Positions 6,681 through 7,662 of a stretch of 7,662 nucleotides of DNA are shown here, in pieces; position 1 is the stretch's first letter, and each line of letters begins with the position of its first letter. The stretch lies in assembly GCA_003220975.1 (NCBI GenBank), contig QHTX01000142.1:1-7662 (forward strand), read 5' to 3'. Both the position numbers and the translations under genes were made by a program. The notes beneath the pieces are model-generated. The model saw nothing but the letters and a program-made list of their open reading frames with translations. It ran no database searches and was not told the origin of the DNA. Source of the stretch: Gemmatimonadota bacterium. Its GTDB lineage: Bacteria; Gemmatimonadota; Gemmatimonadetes; Gemmatimonadales; GWC2-71-9.

Positions 6681-6704
6681 GGGGCTCCGGTACGCGCCAG
6701 CCCC
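6681..6704 (-). terminator. Weak hairpin between rodA and accD, possible terminator or attenuating structure
   Basis: Read on the minus strand, GGGGCT (6704-6699) and AGCCCC (6686-6681) form a perfect six-pair GC-rich stem around a 12-base loop. One or two further pairs are possible inside the loop. It lies 17 bases after the rodA stop. No T-run follows, only CCTCCCAAATT, so it is not a canonical intrinsic terminator. It may reduce read-through from rodA or simply reflect base composition. Confidence 0.3.
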
Positions 6705-6721
6705 GACGCTGTAACTCGTTG

Positions 6722-7662
6722 TCACAGCTCAGCGTAACCCGACTGGCGCGACTCCCACGCCACCCGGAGCGAGATCCCCACGGCGAGCGAGCAAGCCAGC
6801 AGGAATGAGCCGCCGTACGAGAAGAACGGCAGCGGGATCCCCGTGATCGGGAGCAGGTTCACCGTCATCCCCACATTCTCGATGATGTGGGTGCAGAGCA
6901 GCCCGGCGACGCCGAACACGCACAGGCTGGAGTAGGGGTCCGTGGCCCGCCGGGAGATGCGGAGCAGCACGAGGATCAGAGCGGCGAACAGCGCCAGCGC
7001 GACGACCACCCCGACGAACCCCAGCTCCTCCCCGACCACGGAGAAGATGAAGTCGGTGAACTGGGCGGGCAGATAGGCGAGGCGCTTCTGCGGGCCGTGC
7101 GTGAAGCCCTGGCCGAGGAAGCCCCCGGATCCGATCGCGATCTTCGACTGAATGACGTGCCAGCCGGTCGCGCGCGGGTCCTGCTGCGGATTGAGGAAGG
7201 CGAGCAGGCGGTTCTGTTGGTAGGGCGCGAGCCGCTGCCAGAACGGCACCGCGATGACTCCCATCATCACGTTCGCGAACATGACGGCGAGGCCTTCCCA
7301 CACGTAGGGTCGCCACCACAGCAGCAGCCCTATGAGCACCACGATCCAGATGCCCCACGAGACCGTCGAGAATGCGAGAATCAGGCCGATCACGGGGGAA
7401 CCGAGGAGGAGCAGCAGCGACGGCCTCGTGCCCGCCCAATAGAGCATCGTGAACAGGATCGCGATGAACACCATGCCGCTGCCGAGATCCGGCTGCTTCA
7501 CGACCAAGAAAGAGGGCACGCCGGCGATGACGCACGGATATACCAGCTCGCGCAGCGTGGCTGGCGCCTCGCGTCGCTCCGCGAGCCAACGCGCAAGCAT
7601 CAGGATGACGCCGAGCTTCGCGAGCTCAGCCGGCTGTCCCAGCCGTACGCCGCCGATCGTCA
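6722..7662 (-). CDS. rodA: Rod-shape-determining SEDS peptidoglycan polymerase RodA; 5' end outside window
   Basis: RodA is the multi-pass SEDS glycosyltransferase that polymerises lipid II during side-wall growth, acting with a class B PBP (PBP2/MrdA) and the Rod complex. The visible 313 codons lack the start. The first readable residues hold GQPAELAKLGVILMLARWLA, the SEDS motif usually written QPSE, here with Ala for Ser. KQPDLGSGM, the loop NPQQDPRATGWHVIQSKIAI, GSGGFLGQGFTHGPQ and the conserved FTDFIFSVVGEELGF follow. The Asp of TDF matches the catalytic aspartate described for RodA. The C-terminal helices contain NVGMTVNLLPITGIPLPFFS and YGGS, typical of the RodA/FtsW/SpoVE family. RodA is preferred over FtsW because of the long NPQQDP...HVIQSKIAIGSGG region and PLPFFSYGGS. 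Several hydrophobic segments are visible. The gene ends 81 bases before accD on the same strand, so co-transcription or separate transcription is unresolved. Confidence 0.93.
   Translation of the reverse strand, partial: TIGGVRLGQPAELAKLGVILMLARWLAERREAPATLRELVYPCVIAGVPSFLVVKQPDLGSGMVFIAILFTMLYWAGTRPSLLLLLGSPVIGLILAFSTVSWGIWIVVLIGLLLWWRPYVWEGLAVMFANVMMGVIAVPFWQRLAPYQQNRLLAFLNPQQDPRATGWHVIQSKIAIGSGGFLGQGFTHGPQKRLAYLPAQFTDFIFSVVGEELGFVGVVVALALFAALILVLLRISRRATDPYSSLCVFGVAGLLCTHIIENVGMTVNLLPITGIPLPFFSYGGSFLLACSLAVGISLRVAWESRQSGYAEL

Noticed and set aside
6641..6721. Small RNA, riboswitch or tRNA in the only intergenic spacer
   Set aside because: Only 81 bases with one short hairpin; no cloverleaf, T-box, or other recognisable riboswitch core could be drawn.

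Overview
The window is about two thirds G+C and packed with genes, all on the minus strand. Transcription therefore runs from high to low coordinates. In reading order it holds the 3' part of rodA (cut by the window edge), accD, folC, hisS, proS, lysA and the 5' part of guaA (also cut). I see no rRNA or tRNA gene, no CRISPR array, no insertion sequence and no phage gene. The many long open frames on the plus strand and in other minus-strand frames are antisense or overprinted shadows, as expected in a GC-rich genome.

Organism: a GC-rich bacterium that makes lipid through acetyl-CoA carboxylase and keeps the elongation peptidoglycan polymerase RodA. Its prolyl-tRNA synthetase is the compact archaeal/eukaryotic-like type with a C-terminal zinc domain and terminal tyrosine. 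Its histidyl-tRNA synthetase has a variant motif 3. These traits and the gene order make Gemmatimonadota or a related soil phylum my best guess, but this is inference and not secure.

Layout: rodA ends at 6722. An 81-base spacer (6641-6721) follows, the only real intergenic region. It carries a weak hairpin and a possible promoter very close to the accD start. From accD onward the six genes form one tight block: accD/folC overlap by 4 bases, folC/hisS are 9 bases apart, hisS/proS share 1 base (TAATG), proS/lysA overlap by 19 bases, and lysA/guaA overlap by 4 bases (GTGA). This is the signature of an operon with translational coupling. Its products serve growth in general: malonyl-CoA for fatty acids, polyglutamylated folates, charged tRNA-His and tRNA-Pro, lysine, and GMP.

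I did not find a new defence, mobile or metabolic system here. The points worth a second look are small. folC has no ATG, GTG or TTG near its expected start but does have a CTG with a well-placed Shine-Dalgarno. HisRS motif 3 lacks its usual arginine. A degenerate heptamer repeat lies inside proS. The accD start may be leaderless. The operon combines genes in an unusual way.
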